Counted from the first letter of the stretch, positions 18,829 to 29,847 are shown. The stretch is 64,000 nt of DNA from Pirellulales bacterium (GCA_022844125.1 JALHMI010000001.1:62001-126000), one strand, 5' to 3'. The notes: generated by a model not told the origin, from the sequence alone. Made by a program: numbers and translations.

Positions 18829-19809
18829 TCACGCTCCCTTGCGCTCGGCAAGTGCCGCCGAATTGACCACGTGGGCCGGCTCGCGCCCACTCAGACAATC
18901 GACCACCTGCCGCGCCGTACGCGTGCGCAGGTCGGTCAGCGATTCGACCGACACAAACGCCGCATGCGGCGTGACGATCACCCGCGGATCGTTCCAGGGA
19001 GGGGTCGACAGGTCCGGCGGCTCGGGATCCTGCACGTCGAGACCCGCGCCCGCGATCTCCCCGGCGGCCAGCGCTTCGGTCAAGGCCGCGTGATCAATCA
19101 GCCCGCCCCGGGCCGTGTTGATCAGGTACGCCGTGGGCTTCATCTTCGCGAACTGATCGCGAGAGAACATGTGCCGTGTCTCGGGTGTGGCCGGAATATG
19201 CAGCGAAATGTAATCGCTCTCGGCCAGAAGCCGCTCGAGGCCGCAGTTCGTGACGCCCGAAATGTCGCGTGGCGAACGGTTGTAGCCGAGCACTTTAAGG
19301 CCCAAGGCAGCGGCTCGCTCGGCGAGCGCTCGGCCGATGTTTCCGAGGCCAACCACGCCGACGGTCTGACCTGTCATGCGGCGTAGCGTGGCGCCGGCCT
19401 GCAGTTCGTAAGTGCCCGTCTGCGTGGCGTGATGGTAATAGGCCACCTTGCGGCCGAGCGCGAGGATCAAGGCCAGCGCGTGTTCGGCCACTTCAATCAG
19501 GCAGTAGTCCGGAATGTTCGTGACATACATTCCATGACGAGTGGCGGCCGCGACGTCAATATTGTCGAGGCCAATGCCCAGCCGCGAAACGAGCTTGCAC
19601 CGCGGGGCGGCGTCGATCACTGCGGCCGGAACCTTGGCCCAGTTGGTCATGATCGCGTCGGCATTCTGAGCCAGACGGGCCAGCGAAGCGGCGTCACGCT
19701 CGGACTCCTGGGCGACGATCAGCTCCGCGTCGATCTCGCCGAGAACCTTGCGTTCGATGTCCAGGTCTTTCCAGGCGTAGTCGGTGAGCAGGACGTGGTA
19801 TTTCGGCAT
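18829..19809 (-). CDS. D-isomer-specific 2-hydroxyacid dehydrogenase
   Basis: ATG at 19809 (MPKYHVLLTDYAW) gives 326 residues, the family length. The NAD-binding motif is VGVVGLGNIGRAL. The catalytic Arg lies in NTARGGLIDH, the Glu in DVQDPEPPD and the His in TPHAAFVS. The family reduces 2-keto acids or oxidises D-2-hydroxy acids (phosphoglycerate, lactate, C-terminal-binding-protein-like). The sequence does not tell which, and there is no ACT domain, so SerA is unlikely. The frame continues upstream to 20223 but this is not needed. Confidence 0.9.
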   Translation of the reverse strand: MPKYHVLLTDYAWKDLDIERKVLGEIDAELIVAQESERDAASLARLAQNADAIMTNWAKVPAAVIDAAPRCKLVSRLGIGLDNIDVAAATRHGMYVTNIPDYCLIEVAEHALALILALGRKVAYYHHATQTGTYELQAGATLRRMTGQTVGVVGLGNIGRALAERAAALGLKVLGYNRSPRDISGVTNCGLERLLAESDYISLHIPATPETRHMFSRDQFAKMKPTAYLINTARGGLIDHAALTEALAAGEIAGAGLDVQDPEPPDLSTPPWNDPRVIVTPHAAFVSVESLTDLRTRTARQVVDCLSGREPAHVVNSAALAERKGA

Positions 19810-20016
19810 GGCGGATTCGGGGAAAATGCGGGCACTATGTGAGCGGAGGGCGGGCGATGTCTCAGCCAAGCCGATTATCGTAGCACTCACACCTTTCACG
19901 CGGGAGTGGCAGTGGGATGGCCGCGCGGCAATCAGCCTGAATTGAAAATCTCGCCAGTTGTTGTAATATAAATCAACAGCCGAACTTGGCACGGTCGATG
20001 AAGATGGTAGGCCGAC

Positions 20017-20286
20017 ATGCTCGATGCCCACGTCATTTGGGATTTGCTCGACGACGAAGCCGGGAATGTCGAGCATCTTGCGGAGCATGGAATTACGCCT
20101 GAAGAGGCGGAGGAAGTTCTTTTCGATCCTAGCAGCCAAACTACCCGCAGTCGGACCTCGGGCGAGAACTTTACTTTTGGCGAATCCAGCGAAGGCCGCT
20201 ACCTGGCAGTTGTCTGGGAACATATTGAAGACAATCCGTTGACGTTACGACCAATCACCGCGTCTGAAGTTCCGCTACCACGCTAA
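20017..20286 (+). CDS. BrnT-like toxin
   Basis: An 89-residue protein. It has the BrnT pattern IWDLLDDEAGNVEHLAEHG, TPEEAEEVLFDP, a central strand (FTFGESSEGRYLAVVWEH) and ITASEVP at the end. BrnT proteins are RelE-fold ribonucleases usually paired with a BrnA antitoxin downstream. Here the downstream gene, 16 bp away, encodes an HTH protein instead. Catalytic residues cannot be assigned with certainty from the sequence alone. Confidence 0.7.
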   Translation: MLDAHVIWDLLDDEAGNVEHLAEHGITPEEAEEVLFDPSSQTTRSRTSGENFTFGESSEGRYLAVVWEHIEDNPLTLRPITASEVPLPR

Positions 20287-20302
20287 GGGCGGCCGGCTAA
20301 TC

Positions 20303-20662
20303 ATGGCAAAACGAAGCGTTCGCAATCATGTTCGGAATTCCAGCCAGATTGAGCGCGACAAGCAGCTGAGGGCCAAGTACCAGGCGGCCAAGCCCACACT
20401 GGCGGATCTGCAGGCATCGGGCGAGTATCCGCCAGCGATTTCGCAAGGCGAGTACTTTGAGATGATCGATTTTGCCACGCGTGTCAAAGCGATGCGGGAG
20501 AATCTGAACTTGAGCCTGTCCGAAGTCGCCGCCCGGGCCGGCATCGATCGAGCCGCGATCTCACGGCTAGAGAATGGTCAGGTTGAGAATCCGACATACA
20601 GCACCCTGGATCGAATCGCCAGAGCACTGAACAAGCGGCTGCGGCTGGTGCTCGAGGATTAG
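20303..20662 (+). CDS. XRE-family HTH protein, probable antitoxin
   Basis: A 119-residue protein with a charged N-terminal half that may contact the toxin. Its C-terminal helix-turn-helix is VKAMRENLNLSLSEVAARAG, IDRAAISRLENG and PTYSTLDRIARAL. It follows the BrnT-like gene by 16 bp, so the two probably form one autoregulated unit. The HTH at the C-terminus with a partner-binding N-terminus is normal for antitoxins. Confidence 0.75.
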   Translation: MAKRSVRNHVRNSSQIERDKQLRAKYQAAKPTLADLQASGEYPPAISQGEYFEMIDFATRVKAMRENLNLSLSEVAARAGIDRAAISRLENGQVENPTYSTLDRIARALNKRLRLVLED

Positions 20663-20671
20663 GCCTCGGAC

Positions 20672-21748
20672 CTACAATTCGCGGATAAAGTTGAAACAGT
20701 GCTTTTCCAGCATCCGCAGGTCGGAGCCGAAGACGGCGCTGAAATCGTGGATCCGCTGAGACGGCGGATAGGTCTCGAAATCGCCACGCGCTGCGACGCG
20801 GCGGACGTACTCGGCGAACTTCTGCGGATACCGTTCGGTGAGGAAGAACACCCAGGCCCAGCCCTCGGCATAAGCGGCCGTCGGATTTGCCGCGAACTGC
20901 CGATCGGAACTCAACAGCTGTGCGAAGCTGCCGGCGGCCCGGCCGGACTTCTGCCACTGGCGAAACTGGGCCAGCCGCATCCGGTTCACGCGGTCGCGGC
21001 GGTCGGGGTAACGCTGCCAGTCCCACACGCCGTTGGCTTCGAACATGGAGCCCAGCCCTTCAACCAACCAGTTCGGCGAAGGCGAAAACCGGTTGTGTAC
21101 GCCCGTGTTGAAGGCGACCTGGTGGGTGGCCTCGTGGATGATCGTGGCGTCGTTAAACAGCGAACTAAGGCGGCTGTTGCCCATGTCGTTGTCATAGAGC
21201 ATCACGCGATTGGTCGTGGGGGAGTAGAACCCGAGCACGCCTTCGCGGACCTGCGAGCCGTCTTGCGCGGCGTAGCGCTCGAAGTCGGCATGGTTGCCCC
21301 ACACGATCGCGACCAGCGGGAACTTGGGCTCGCTCACCCGCATGTTGCGCATGCTGAAGTAGTGGATGCAGGAGCGATAGAGTTGCTCGAACCGCTGAGC
21401 CCAGGCTTCTTTGCCTTTGGGATGCGCGACCAGGTAGTGGCCCGTGCCGGTGATGACCAGCTTGCCGCGCAGTTCGCGTTCGAGCGCGGCGCGCATCTCG
21501 GAGGCGGTGTAGCTGGCGAACGTCGAACTGACCTTGCGAAAATTGCGGCTCTCTTTGGGAGAGAAATCCCACAGCCGGCCGTCTCGCCCCAGCAGCAGCA
21601 CCTGCTGCTTCGACCAGGACAGGGGCGTGCCTTCCACCCGCTCGTCGCCAATGTCGACGATCATCGTCCAATTTGGCCGATTTGCGGCCGGGGCGAACGA
21701 GGCAGTGACCAGCAGAATCGCCACAGCAGCGAGAATGGTGCGCGTCAT
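20672..21748 (-). CDS. Secreted DUF1570-type metallopeptidase-like protein
   Basis: ATG at 21748 gives 358 residues with a signal peptide (ILAAVAILLVTASFAPAA). A zinc-site motif HExxH is present in IIHEATHQVAFN, followed by a downstream glutamate region (NWLVEGLGSMFEA), as in gluzincin peptidases. The order and length match planctomycete DUF1570 proteins. It is probably a periplasmic peptidase of unknown substrate. It converges on the antitoxin-like gene with 9 bp between stops. Confidence 0.8.
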   Translation of the reverse strand: MTRTILAAVAILLVTASFAPAANRPNWTMIVDIGDERVEGTPLSWSKQQVLLLGRDGRLWDFSPKESRNFRKVSSTFASYTASEMRAALERELRGKLVITGTGHYLVAHPKGKEAWAQRFEQLYRSCIHYFSMRNMRVSEPKFPLVAIVWGNHADFERYAAQDGSQVREGVLGFYSPTTNRVMLYDNDMGNSRLSSLFNDATIIHEATHQVAFNTGVHNRFSPSPNWLVEGLGSMFEANGVWDWQRYPDRRDRVNRMRLAQFRQWQKSGRAAGSFAQLLSSDRQFAANPTAAYAEGWAWVFFLTERYPQKFAEYVRRVAARGDFETYPPSQRIHDFSAVFGSDLRMLEKHCFNFIREL

Positions 21749-21917
21749 TGGGTGTCGCTCGGACAATGCTTCGTGTGTGAAATGCTGCATTAAAAGCCTA
21801 GCCCACACCGGGCGGGGGAGCCGGGCGGCCGGTCGTGGCACGCGCCGGCCGCGCGACATACAATCGAGGAAGCAGAAAAACTCGCTTGCTTCGCCCCCAA
21901 ATCTCCAGAGCCCCGCT

Positions 21918-23183
21918 GTGATTTCGCTGCTCGTGGTTGCCTGTCTGCTGCTGGCCGAGCCCGACGGGGCCGAAGTCTCCGCGTTGGTGCGCGCGCTCGA
22001 CTCGTCACAACTGCAGCAGCGCGACGCCGCCGAGCGGAAGCTGGAGGCGATCGGCCCGGCGGTGCTCAAGCAACTCCCCACCAGCGACGACGACCTCTCG
22101 GCCGAAGCCGCGGGCCGCGTCAAACGGCTGCGGCAGAAGCTGCTGCGGGCGCAGGCTCTCAGCGCCGCCGAACCCACGCACATTACGCTCACCGCCACGG
22201 ACGAACCACTCGACAAGCTGCTGGCTGAGATCGCCCGGCAATCCGGCAATCCAATCGAAGACCACCGCGAAGCGTTCGGCCAGGTGATGGAGCCGCGGAA
22301 GCTCAGCGTCGAGTTCGACAAGGAGCCGTTTTGGGCGGCGCTCGACGAAGTGCTCGATCGGGCGCAACTCACGATTTACGGCTACTCCGGCGAAGAGGGT
22401 CTGGCCGTGGTAAATCGTCCGGCAGGCGCGGCCCCGCGCGCGGCGCGGGCCAACTACAGCGGAGCGTTTCGGTTGGAGCCAAAGCGGCTGGAAGCGGTGC
22501 GCGATCTGGCGGGCGCCGAGCAGGGAGGCCTGCGGCTGATTCTGGAGATCGCCTGGGAGCCCCGGTTGAAGCCCTTTGCGCTGCTCATGCCGCTGGCGGA
22601 CCTGACGGCGAAGACTGATCTCGGACCGGCAACGTTGAGCAATCCCGAGGCAGAACCGGAGACGATCGTGCGGAGCGGTGCCACGGCGGCGGAACTCGAC
22701 ATGCTGTTCAACCTGCCGCCGCGCGAGGCGAAGAGCTTCACCCTCGTGGCCGGCCAGATCACGGCGATTGTACCGGGGCCACTCGAAGAGTTTCGCTTCA
22801 CCGAGCTGCCGATTGTCGCCGGCGGGAAGCGACCGCGCGCCGTGCCGCAAACACAAGGTGGCACAACCGTCACGCTCGACTCGTTGCGGCCCAACGCCGA
22901 CCTGTGGGAGGTCAACTTGCGGATCAAGTTCGAGGCGCCCAGTGCGGCACTTGAATCGCACCGCGGCTGGATGCTGAACAACGAGGCCCTGATGATCGAC
23001 GCCCAGGGCAAGGAGATTCGTTCCTTCGGCATCGAGCAGACGCTGCAGGCGGAAGAAATCGGCCTCAAGTATTTGTTCGAACTGCCGGACGGTGCCGAGA
23101 AAATAACGTTTGTTTACCGCACGCCGCTGGTCGTGCTGGAATTGCCGGTTAAATACGAATTCAGGAATCTACCGCTGCCTTAA
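21918..23183 (+). CDS. Secreted protein of unknown function (421 aa)
   Basis: I chose GTG 21918 because it begins a short signal peptide (MISLLVVACLLLAEPDGAE); the frame stays open upstream across the divergent promoter region, but that part is the antisense of another gene. After a helical segment (RDAAERKLEAIG, like a HEAT unit) come beta-rich blocks such as EPLDKLLAEIARQSGN, also seen in secretin/STN-like domains, then RLILEIAWEPRLKPFALLMPL and VNLRIKFEAP. It is a periplasmic protein with no family name I can give. Confidence 0.7.
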   Translation: MISLLVVACLLLAEPDGAEVSALVRALDSSQLQQRDAAERKLEAIGPAVLKQLPTSDDDLSAEAAGRVKRLRQKLLRAQALSAAEPTHITLTATDEPLDKLLAEIARQSGNPIEDHREAFGQVMEPRKLSVEFDKEPFWAALDEVLDRAQLTIYGYSGEEGLAVVNRPAGAAPRAARANYSGAFRLEPKRLEAVRDLAGAEQGGLRLILEIAWEPRLKPFALLMPLADLTAKTDLGPATLSNPEAEPETIVRSGATAAELDMLFNLPPREAKSFTLVAGQITAIVPGPLEEFRFTELPIVAGGKRPRAVPQTQGGTTVTLDSLRPNADLWEVNLRIKFEAPSAALESHRGWMLNNEALMIDAQGKEIRSFGIEQTLQAEEIGLKYLFELPDGAEKITFVYRTPLVVLELPVKYEFRNLPLP

Positions 23184-23215
23184 CGGGCACGCGCACTTAG
23201 GAAATGAGGACTGCC

Positions 23216-24250
23216 ATGCTTCGAACATTGTCGCTGCTGGCGTTTGGGATCGCACTTGCAGGCGGTGGGAGTAATGCCCACGCGCAACCGAGCTCCGTGC
23301 AGCCGGCGCCCACGACGCTCGCGGCCGAGGAACCCGCGGCAGCGGCAGTCCAGCCCGCGGCGGCCGATGCGGGTCCGGTCGCGGCGACTGTCAACGGCGT
23401 GCCGATTTACGCCGCGGACGTGGACAGACCGTTCGAGTTGATGCAGAAGGCCGGCCAGTTGGGTAAGGAAGATCCACGCTGGATCAAAGCCCGGATGCTT
23501 TCGCAGCTCGTCGATCGCCAGGTTGCGGATCAGGCGCTCATGAGCGATAAGACGCTGTACACGGAAGAGGAAGTCGAGACGCAGCTCAAGCAGCTTCGCG
23601 AGGCGGCCCAGAAGCAAGGCGCCACGCTGGAACAACTGGCCGCAGCCCAGGGCGTATCGATCGACAAGCTACGGCAGGACGTCACCTTTCGAATTGCAAC
23701 GCAACGATACGTGCAAAAACAATTGAACACCGTTTTGCCCGATTACGTGCGGCAGCACAAAGCGGAGTTCGACGGTACCGAAATCCGCGCCAAGCACATC
23801 ATGCTGCGGCCGGTCGGCTATGCCGATTCGGTCGATTCACTCAAGGCTCGAGCCGAATCGATTCGTGAGGAGATCGCATCCGGAAACATCGATTTTGACG
23901 CCGCCGCGCGAAAGTACTCACACGCCCCCAGCCGCGAGCAGGGCGGCGACGTGGGATTCATCCCCCGTCGCGGAGTGATGCTGGAGCCTTTTTCCGCGGC
24001 GTTGTTCCAGCTCAAGCCCGGGGAAATCAGCGAACCGGTTGCTACCACGCTCGGCGTGCACCTGATTCAGGCCGGCGAAGTGAAACCCGGCACCAAGGAC
24101 ATCAAAGAATCCTTGCAACTGATCCAGCAACTCGTGGCCGAAGATGTCCTCAAACGCTTGATTAGCGAGCAGCGCAGCCGGGCGAAGATCGAGTTCACGG
24201 GCGCGGTGCCGTACTTCAAGCCGGGCACGGAAGAACTCGCGACGCCGTAG
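23216..24250 (+). CDS. Exported peptidyl-prolyl isomerase, parvulin/SurA-like
   Basis: ATG 23216 has GAGGA five bases upstream; an ATG at 23204 is less well placed. The 344 residues begin with a signal peptide, then a SurA-like helical N-domain (VNGVPIYAADVDRPFELM). The parvulin domain follows: EIRAKHIMLRP, DFDAAARKYSHAPSREQGGD, VGFIPRRG and GEISEPVATTLGVHLIQ. The histidines of KHIMLRP and GVHLIQ are the conserved parvulin pair. Role: folding of periplasmic or outer-membrane proteins. Confidence 0.9.
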   Translation: MLRTLSLLAFGIALAGGGSNAHAQPSSVQPAPTTLAAEEPAAAAVQPAAADAGPVAATVNGVPIYAADVDRPFELMQKAGQLGKEDPRWIKARMLSQLVDRQVADQALMSDKTLYTEEEVETQLKQLREAAQKQGATLEQLAAAQGVSIDKLRQDVTFRIATQRYVQKQLNTVLPDYVRQHKAEFDGTEIRAKHIMLRPVGYADSVDSLKARAESIREEIASGNIDFDAAARKYSHAPSREQGGDVGFIPRRGVMLEPFSAALFQLKPGEISEPVATTLGVHLIQAGEVKPGTKDIKESLQLIQQLVAEDVLKRLISEQRSRAKIEFTGAVPYFKPGTEELATP

Positions 24251-24279
24251 GGGACCAGGCCAAGAAAATCTCTCGGCGC

Positions 24280-24864
24280 CTACTCGGCCCCGCAACCGCC
24301 GCCGCCCGCGGCAAGTTGGCGAACCCCCAGCGGATCGCTGGGATCGGCGGCCAGGAGCGTCTCGATCACTTCGGCCGCCATCTCGGGTTTGCCGAGTTGC
24401 AACAGGCAATACACCAGCGCCTTGCCAGACTCGTGAAACACCCGATTCGCCGCCAGGCGATAGGGCACGGGCGTGGCTCGTCCGATGGCTTTCGCTCCCA
24501 GTTGGAAGGCGTAGCCAAAGTGTCCGCGGGCCAGCGGAAAGTCGTTGTCGCCGAGCGCGATCTCGCCCAGCAGATGGTGGGCTTCCATGCAATCGGTACA
24601 CCCCTGGAGCAGCCACAGGCACTCGTCGCGGGCGACATCAAACTCGCCCGCCTCGAGCATCAGGCGAACTTCTTCGACATCTTCGCGTCGATCGCGCGCG
24701 CAGCGCGGCAGCACGATCTCCCAGGCCTTCTCGCCGGGGGGCTGACGCAAGCGGATCTCGCTCCGGGGCGAGCCGCCGCGCGCGTCTTTCTGGCGGTTCG
24801 GGTTGCGCGCGGGGCCGCTCTGTTTGTGTGGGCGGTCGTGCTTGGTGGGCTTTCGTTTAGCCAA
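24280..24864 (-). CDS. Tetratricopeptide-like protein of unknown function (194 aa)
   Basis: Lys/Arg-rich N-terminal 45 residues, then PGEKAWEIVLPRCARDRREDVEE and TPR-like helix pairs (EAGEFDVARDECLWLL, HHLLGEIALGDNDFPLARGHF, ESGKALVYCLLQLGKPEMA). The C-terminus is Gly-rich (GGGGCGAE). There is no signal peptide, so it is cytoplasmic. Cysteines in CTDCMEAHH and at the C-terminus could bind metal, but this is not established. Confidence 0.7.
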   Translation of the reverse strand: MAKRKPTKHDRPHKQSGPARNPNRQKDARGGSPRSEIRLRQPPGEKAWEIVLPRCARDRREDVEEVRLMLEAGEFDVARDECLWLLQGCTDCMEAHHLLGEIALGDNDFPLARGHFGYAFQLGAKAIGRATPVPYRLAANRVFHESGKALVYCLLQLGKPEMAAEVIETLLAADPSDPLGVRQLAAGGGGCGAE

Positions 24865-25054
24865 TGCGGATGCCTTGCCGGTGCGCTGGGAGCAAGTGAG
24901 CGGGAGGAATATGAAAGAGGTCTGAGCCTAATCGACGGGCGGGATTTGGTCTACTCATTCCCGACCCGCTGGGGCCATTCTACAATGCTCGCAGGCCTGC
25001 CGGAGCAAAGAGGACATCCGGACGGCCCCATCTCGACCTGTACATGGAATCTGT

Positions 25055-26179
25055 ATGGCCCGGAAGCCTGGACAATCAGCGACGAGAACCGAGAAGTGTG
25101 CGCCTGGCTATGCCGAGGCAGTCGCCAGCGAGTTATCGCCGTGGTTTCGCCGGCGCCAGCGCGAGCTGCCCTGGCGGCAATCGGCCGATCCCTACCGCGT
25201 CTGGCTCAGCGAGATCATGCTGCAGCAGACGCAGGTGGTGACGGTCATCCCCTACTTCGAGCGCTTCGTGGCCAGGTTTCCAACCGTGGCCGATCTGGCT
25301 CGTGCCGACGAGCAGGATGTGCTGCGGCTGTGGGAAGGCCTGGGGTACTATCGCCGCGCGCGGCAGCTGCTGGCGGCGGCCAAAGTCATCGCCAGCGAGC
25401 ACGATGGCACATTTCCGCGGACGCTCGATGCCCTGCTGGGCCTGCCTGGCATCGGTCGTTACACGGCGGGCGCGATCGCCTCGATCGCGTATGATCTGCC
25501 CGCTCCGATCCTGGAAGCGAACACCGTGAGATTGCTCGCGCGGCTGGCAGCGATCGAAGGCGACCCGACGACCGCTGAAGTTCAGCAGCAGCTCTGGCGG
25601 TTGGCCGAAGACCTGCTGCCGCGCAAACGGTGCGGCGAGTTCAACCAGGCGCTGATGGAACTGGGAAGCCTGGTCTGCACGCCGCGCGAGCCGAAGTGTG
25701 GCGAGTGCCCGCTGCGCGTGCTGTGCGCCGCCTTTCAACAAGGCCGACAGGACGAACTACCGACGCCGAAAGCCAAACAAGTCTTTGAAAACGTGCGCGA
25801 AGCGGCCGTGATAGTCGAGCATCGCGGACGTATTTTCCTCAGGCAATGTGCGGCGGGCCAGCGCTGGGCCGGCTTGTGGGACTTTGCTCGCTTCGCGGTC
25901 AGTGCCAAGCGCGGGCGAGCCTTTCAACAGGAACTGATCAGCAAGGTTCGCGAGCAGGCGGGGCTCGACGTCGAGCGGCTCGAAAAGTTCACGACACTGA
26001 AGCACGGCGTGACGCGGTTTCGGATCACGCTCGATTGCTACCTGGCCCAGTGCGCTAAGCCGCCGCGATTGAAACCCGACAGCCAGTGGGTAAAGCCCGA
26101 CGAGTTGGTCGACATGCCGCTGAGCACAACGGGACGCAAGCTTGCGCGGTTGCTGTTGGCTGAGAAGGCGCGACACTAG
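25055..26179 (+). CDS. mutY: A/G-specific adenine glycosylase
   Basis: MutY removes adenine paired with 8-oxoguanine. The 374 residues contain the catalytic Glu in WLSEIMLQQTQV, the helix-hairpin-helix LGLPGIGRYTAGAI, the iron-sulfur ligands in CTPREPKCGECPLRVLC (spacing 6-2-5) and a C-terminal NUDIX-like 8-oxoG recognition domain (VIVEHRGRIFLRQ onward). One oddity: the motif PILDGNVxR, which carries the second catalytic residue (Asp), is here PILEANTVR, with Glu at residue 154. ATG 25055 is the first start after a long gap; an internal start is possible. Confidence 0.92.
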   Translation: MARKPGQSATRTEKCAPGYAEAVASELSPWFRRRQRELPWRQSADPYRVWLSEIMLQQTQVVTVIPYFERFVARFPTVADLARADEQDVLRLWEGLGYYRRARQLLAAAKVIASEHDGTFPRTLDALLGLPGIGRYTAGAIASIAYDLPAPILEANTVRLLARLAAIEGDPTTAEVQQQLWRLAEDLLPRKRCGEFNQALMELGSLVCTPREPKCGECPLRVLCAAFQQGRQDELPTPKAKQVFENVREAAVIVEHRGRIFLRQCAAGQRWAGLWDFARFAVSAKRGRAFQQELISKVREQAGLDVERLEKFTTLKHGVTRFRITLDCYLAQCAKPPRLKPDSQWVKPDELVDMPLSTTGRKLARLLLAEKARH

Positions 26180-26920
26180 CTACGCGGCCGATTTGGGCGC
26201 CGTTTCTTCGGCCACGATCGACAGTCCGCCGCTGGCGCGCAGTTCGACCTTGTACTTGTTCCCCGGTTCGAGTTTCATGCTCGGCGCTTCGCCGTGCACT
26301 GCGCGGACACCAGCTTCGCGCGCCTTGGCCGGATTGTTGGCATACTGCCAGAAGTTCGCCCAGATGTCGCGCTCCAGCGGCGAGATCTCGGCCCCCTGGC
26401 TATACGCGGCCGGACGCGAACCGGCAGAGTCGAGCGCGAATCCCTCGTCCGGCGGCAGGTATTCTCCGAACACCCTGCGGAACAGACAAACCGACGTCGA
26501 ACGCAGCGGATCGCCCGTCTCGATCAGCGTGTCGTCGTACTTGATCACCCAGGCGTCGACGTACACCCGATCGCCTTCGAGCGTGAAAATCTTCTTCTCG
26601 CCGATCGGATTGCCGTCGCCATCCACCTCGACGAATTGAAACGTCGTTTGCGGGCGGGGGCCGTCGTTTCGCTGCTCGAGCACTTCGATCTGGGCTACGC
26701 GATGATCAATCTTCAGTAGTCGCATCGCGAGTTCCAGCCGTTCGTTCTCTTTCTCGAGCGCGGCGACCGCGGCCCGGGCTTCGTCCAGTTCGCGCGTGAG
26801 CCGCGCGCGTTCGTGGTAGGTCTGATAGGCCATCCAGCTTCCGGTGCCCAACAGCGCGAGCACCAGCAGCGCGATCATGCTGCGAAAGATCGAGGCGATG
26901 TTGGAAACGGTGTTGGCCAT
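26180..26920 (-). CDS. Membrane-anchored coiled-coil protein of unknown function
   Basis: ATG at 26920 (MANTVSNIASIF) gives 246 residues. One N-terminal membrane helix (MIALLVLALLGTGSWMAY) is followed by a coiled coil (RLTRELDEARAAVAALEKENERL) and then a beta-rich domain (TTFQFVEVDGDGNPIGEKK, VYVDAWVIKYDDTLIE). Conserved-looking pieces, including FGEYLPPDEGF and the C-terminal GLSIVAEETAPKSAA, suggest a planctomycete family. Its stop abuts the mutY stop (convergent). Confidence 0.72.
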   Translation of the reverse strand: MANTVSNIASIFRSMIALLVLALLGTGSWMAYQTYHERARLTRELDEARAAVAALEKENERLELAMRLLKIDHRVAQIEVLEQRNDGPRPQTTFQFVEVDGDGNPIGEKKIFTLEGDRVYVDAWVIKYDDTLIETGDPLRSTSVCLFRRVFGEYLPPDEGFALDSAGSRPAAYSQGAEISPLERDIWANFWQYANNPAKAREAGVRAVHGEAPSMKLEPGNKYKVELRASGGLSIVAEETAPKSAA

Positions 26921-27019
26921 GGAACGAGTCGCTCGCGTGAAAGCAGTGGAGGTGCACAAGCTAATGGGCCGCGTGCATTATAGAAAATCGGCGTACGGGC
27001 CGGCTAGCACAGGCTCAAT

Positions 27020-27331
27020 CTATTCGATCGGCGGCAGGAGAATTGAGGCCGCGATGAGAATAATCAGCAGAATCGTCAGCCCCGCGAGGACCTGGAACTC
27101 CAGCGGCAACCGCCGCAGGAATGGGGGCATCAGCCGGATGTGGCGAGCGACGGCCAGAATCGCGATCCACCCCAGCGCCAGCCGAATCAGGATGATGAGG
27201 ATCGCAGCGACCTCGTGCCGATTGGCCAACTCTCCGACATCGGGCAGCCAAACGCCCAGCGTAAGGCCCACCAGGGCAGTGAGCCAGAAGAGTTGCCTTA
27301 GCGGATACTGCCGGCTGCTGGCTTCAACCAT
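27020..27331 (-). CDS. Small membrane protein of unknown function
   Basis: Three hydrophobic helices: LRQLFWLTALVGLTLGVWL, VAAILIILIRLALGWIAILAV and VLAGLTILLIILIAASILL. The start is uncertain. ATG 27331 avoids overlap with trpC; ATG 27367 would overlap the end of trpC by 20 bp and add SFWASECESDSM. Neither has a strong ribosome binding site, so translation may depend on coupling to the trpC stop 16 bp upstream. Inner-membrane protein; no family recognised. Confidence 0.68.
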   Translation of the reverse strand: MVEASSRQYPLRQLFWLTALVGLTLGVWLPDVGELANRHEVAAILIILIRLALGWIAILAVARHIRLMPPFLRRLPLEFQVLAGLTILLIILIAASILLPPIE

Positions 27332-27347
27332 ACTGTCCGACTCGCAC

Positions 27348-28129
27348 TCACTGGCCCAAAAGCTCATCCACCGCAGCGCCGATGTCCCGCTGCTTCATGA
27401 GCGACTCCCCTACCAGGATCGCATCCACGCCGGCTGCTTGCAGTCGCTCGACATCCGCCCGGGTGCGAATGCCGCTTTCGCTCACCAGCACGCACTGGTC
27501 GGGCACGCGCTCCCGCAGCCGCAGTGTGTGCTCCAGGTCGGTTACGAACGAACGCAGGTCGCGATTGTTCACGCCGATCAGGGTTGCGCCGGCGTCGAAC
27601 ACTCGCTGGAGGTTCTCCGGATCATAAAGCTCCACCAGCGGTGACATCCCCAGCGCGACCGCCTCGTTGTGCAGCTTGCGCAGGTTGCAATCGTCGAGGC
27701 ATTCAGCAATCAGCAGCACGGCATCCGCGCCAGCAGCCCGGGCTTCGTAGAGCTGATAGACGTCGAGGATGAAGTCCTTGCGGAGCACAGGGATCTCGAC
27801 CGAGGCACAAACCGCCCTGAGGTATTCGAGGCTGCCCTGAAAATATTGTTCGTCGGTGAGCACGCTGAGGCAGCTTGCCCCGTGTTGCTCGTAGGTCTTA
27901 GCGATTTCGACGGGGTTGAAGTCGGCCCGGATGATGCCGGCCGAGGGGCTGGCCTTCTTCACCTCGGCGATGAGCTTGATCTTGCCGCCGGCGGCCAGGG
28001 CGTCGAAAAACCCACGCGGCGGCGGGGCCTGCTCGGCGGCGGCGCGGACCTCGGCTTCGCTGCGGGCGGCCTTGGCGGCCGCGATCTCGCGGTGCTTGGT
28101 GGCGACGATCTGGTCGAGGATGTTGGCCA

Positions 28130-28130
<1 letters not shown>
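27348..28130 (-). CDS. trpC: Indole-3-glycerol-phosphate synthase
   Basis: The 260-residue single-domain enzyme converts CdRP to indole-3-glycerol phosphate in tryptophan synthesis. Typical strands and sites are KLIAEVKKASPSAG (catalytic Lys), LSVLTDEQYFQGS, VLRKDFILD (catalytic Lys), DAVLLIAECLDD, PLVELYDP, IGVNNRDLRSF and VSESGIRTRADV (phosphate site). The start overlaps the purH stop by one base (TAATG), so the two are translationally coupled. Confidence 0.96.
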
Positions 28131-29710
<1,580 letters not shown>

Positions 29711-29847
29711 CTCGGCTCACGAGTTTTGGCTGGAGAGGATGGACCTGACCTCCTTGGTTTAAGAGTTTGCTCCCCAGCCGTCAACACCCGGAGCGCGTCG
29801 CCAGCCAAAGGCGGTGACAGGCGACCGAGCTGACTCGCGATCGCGAT

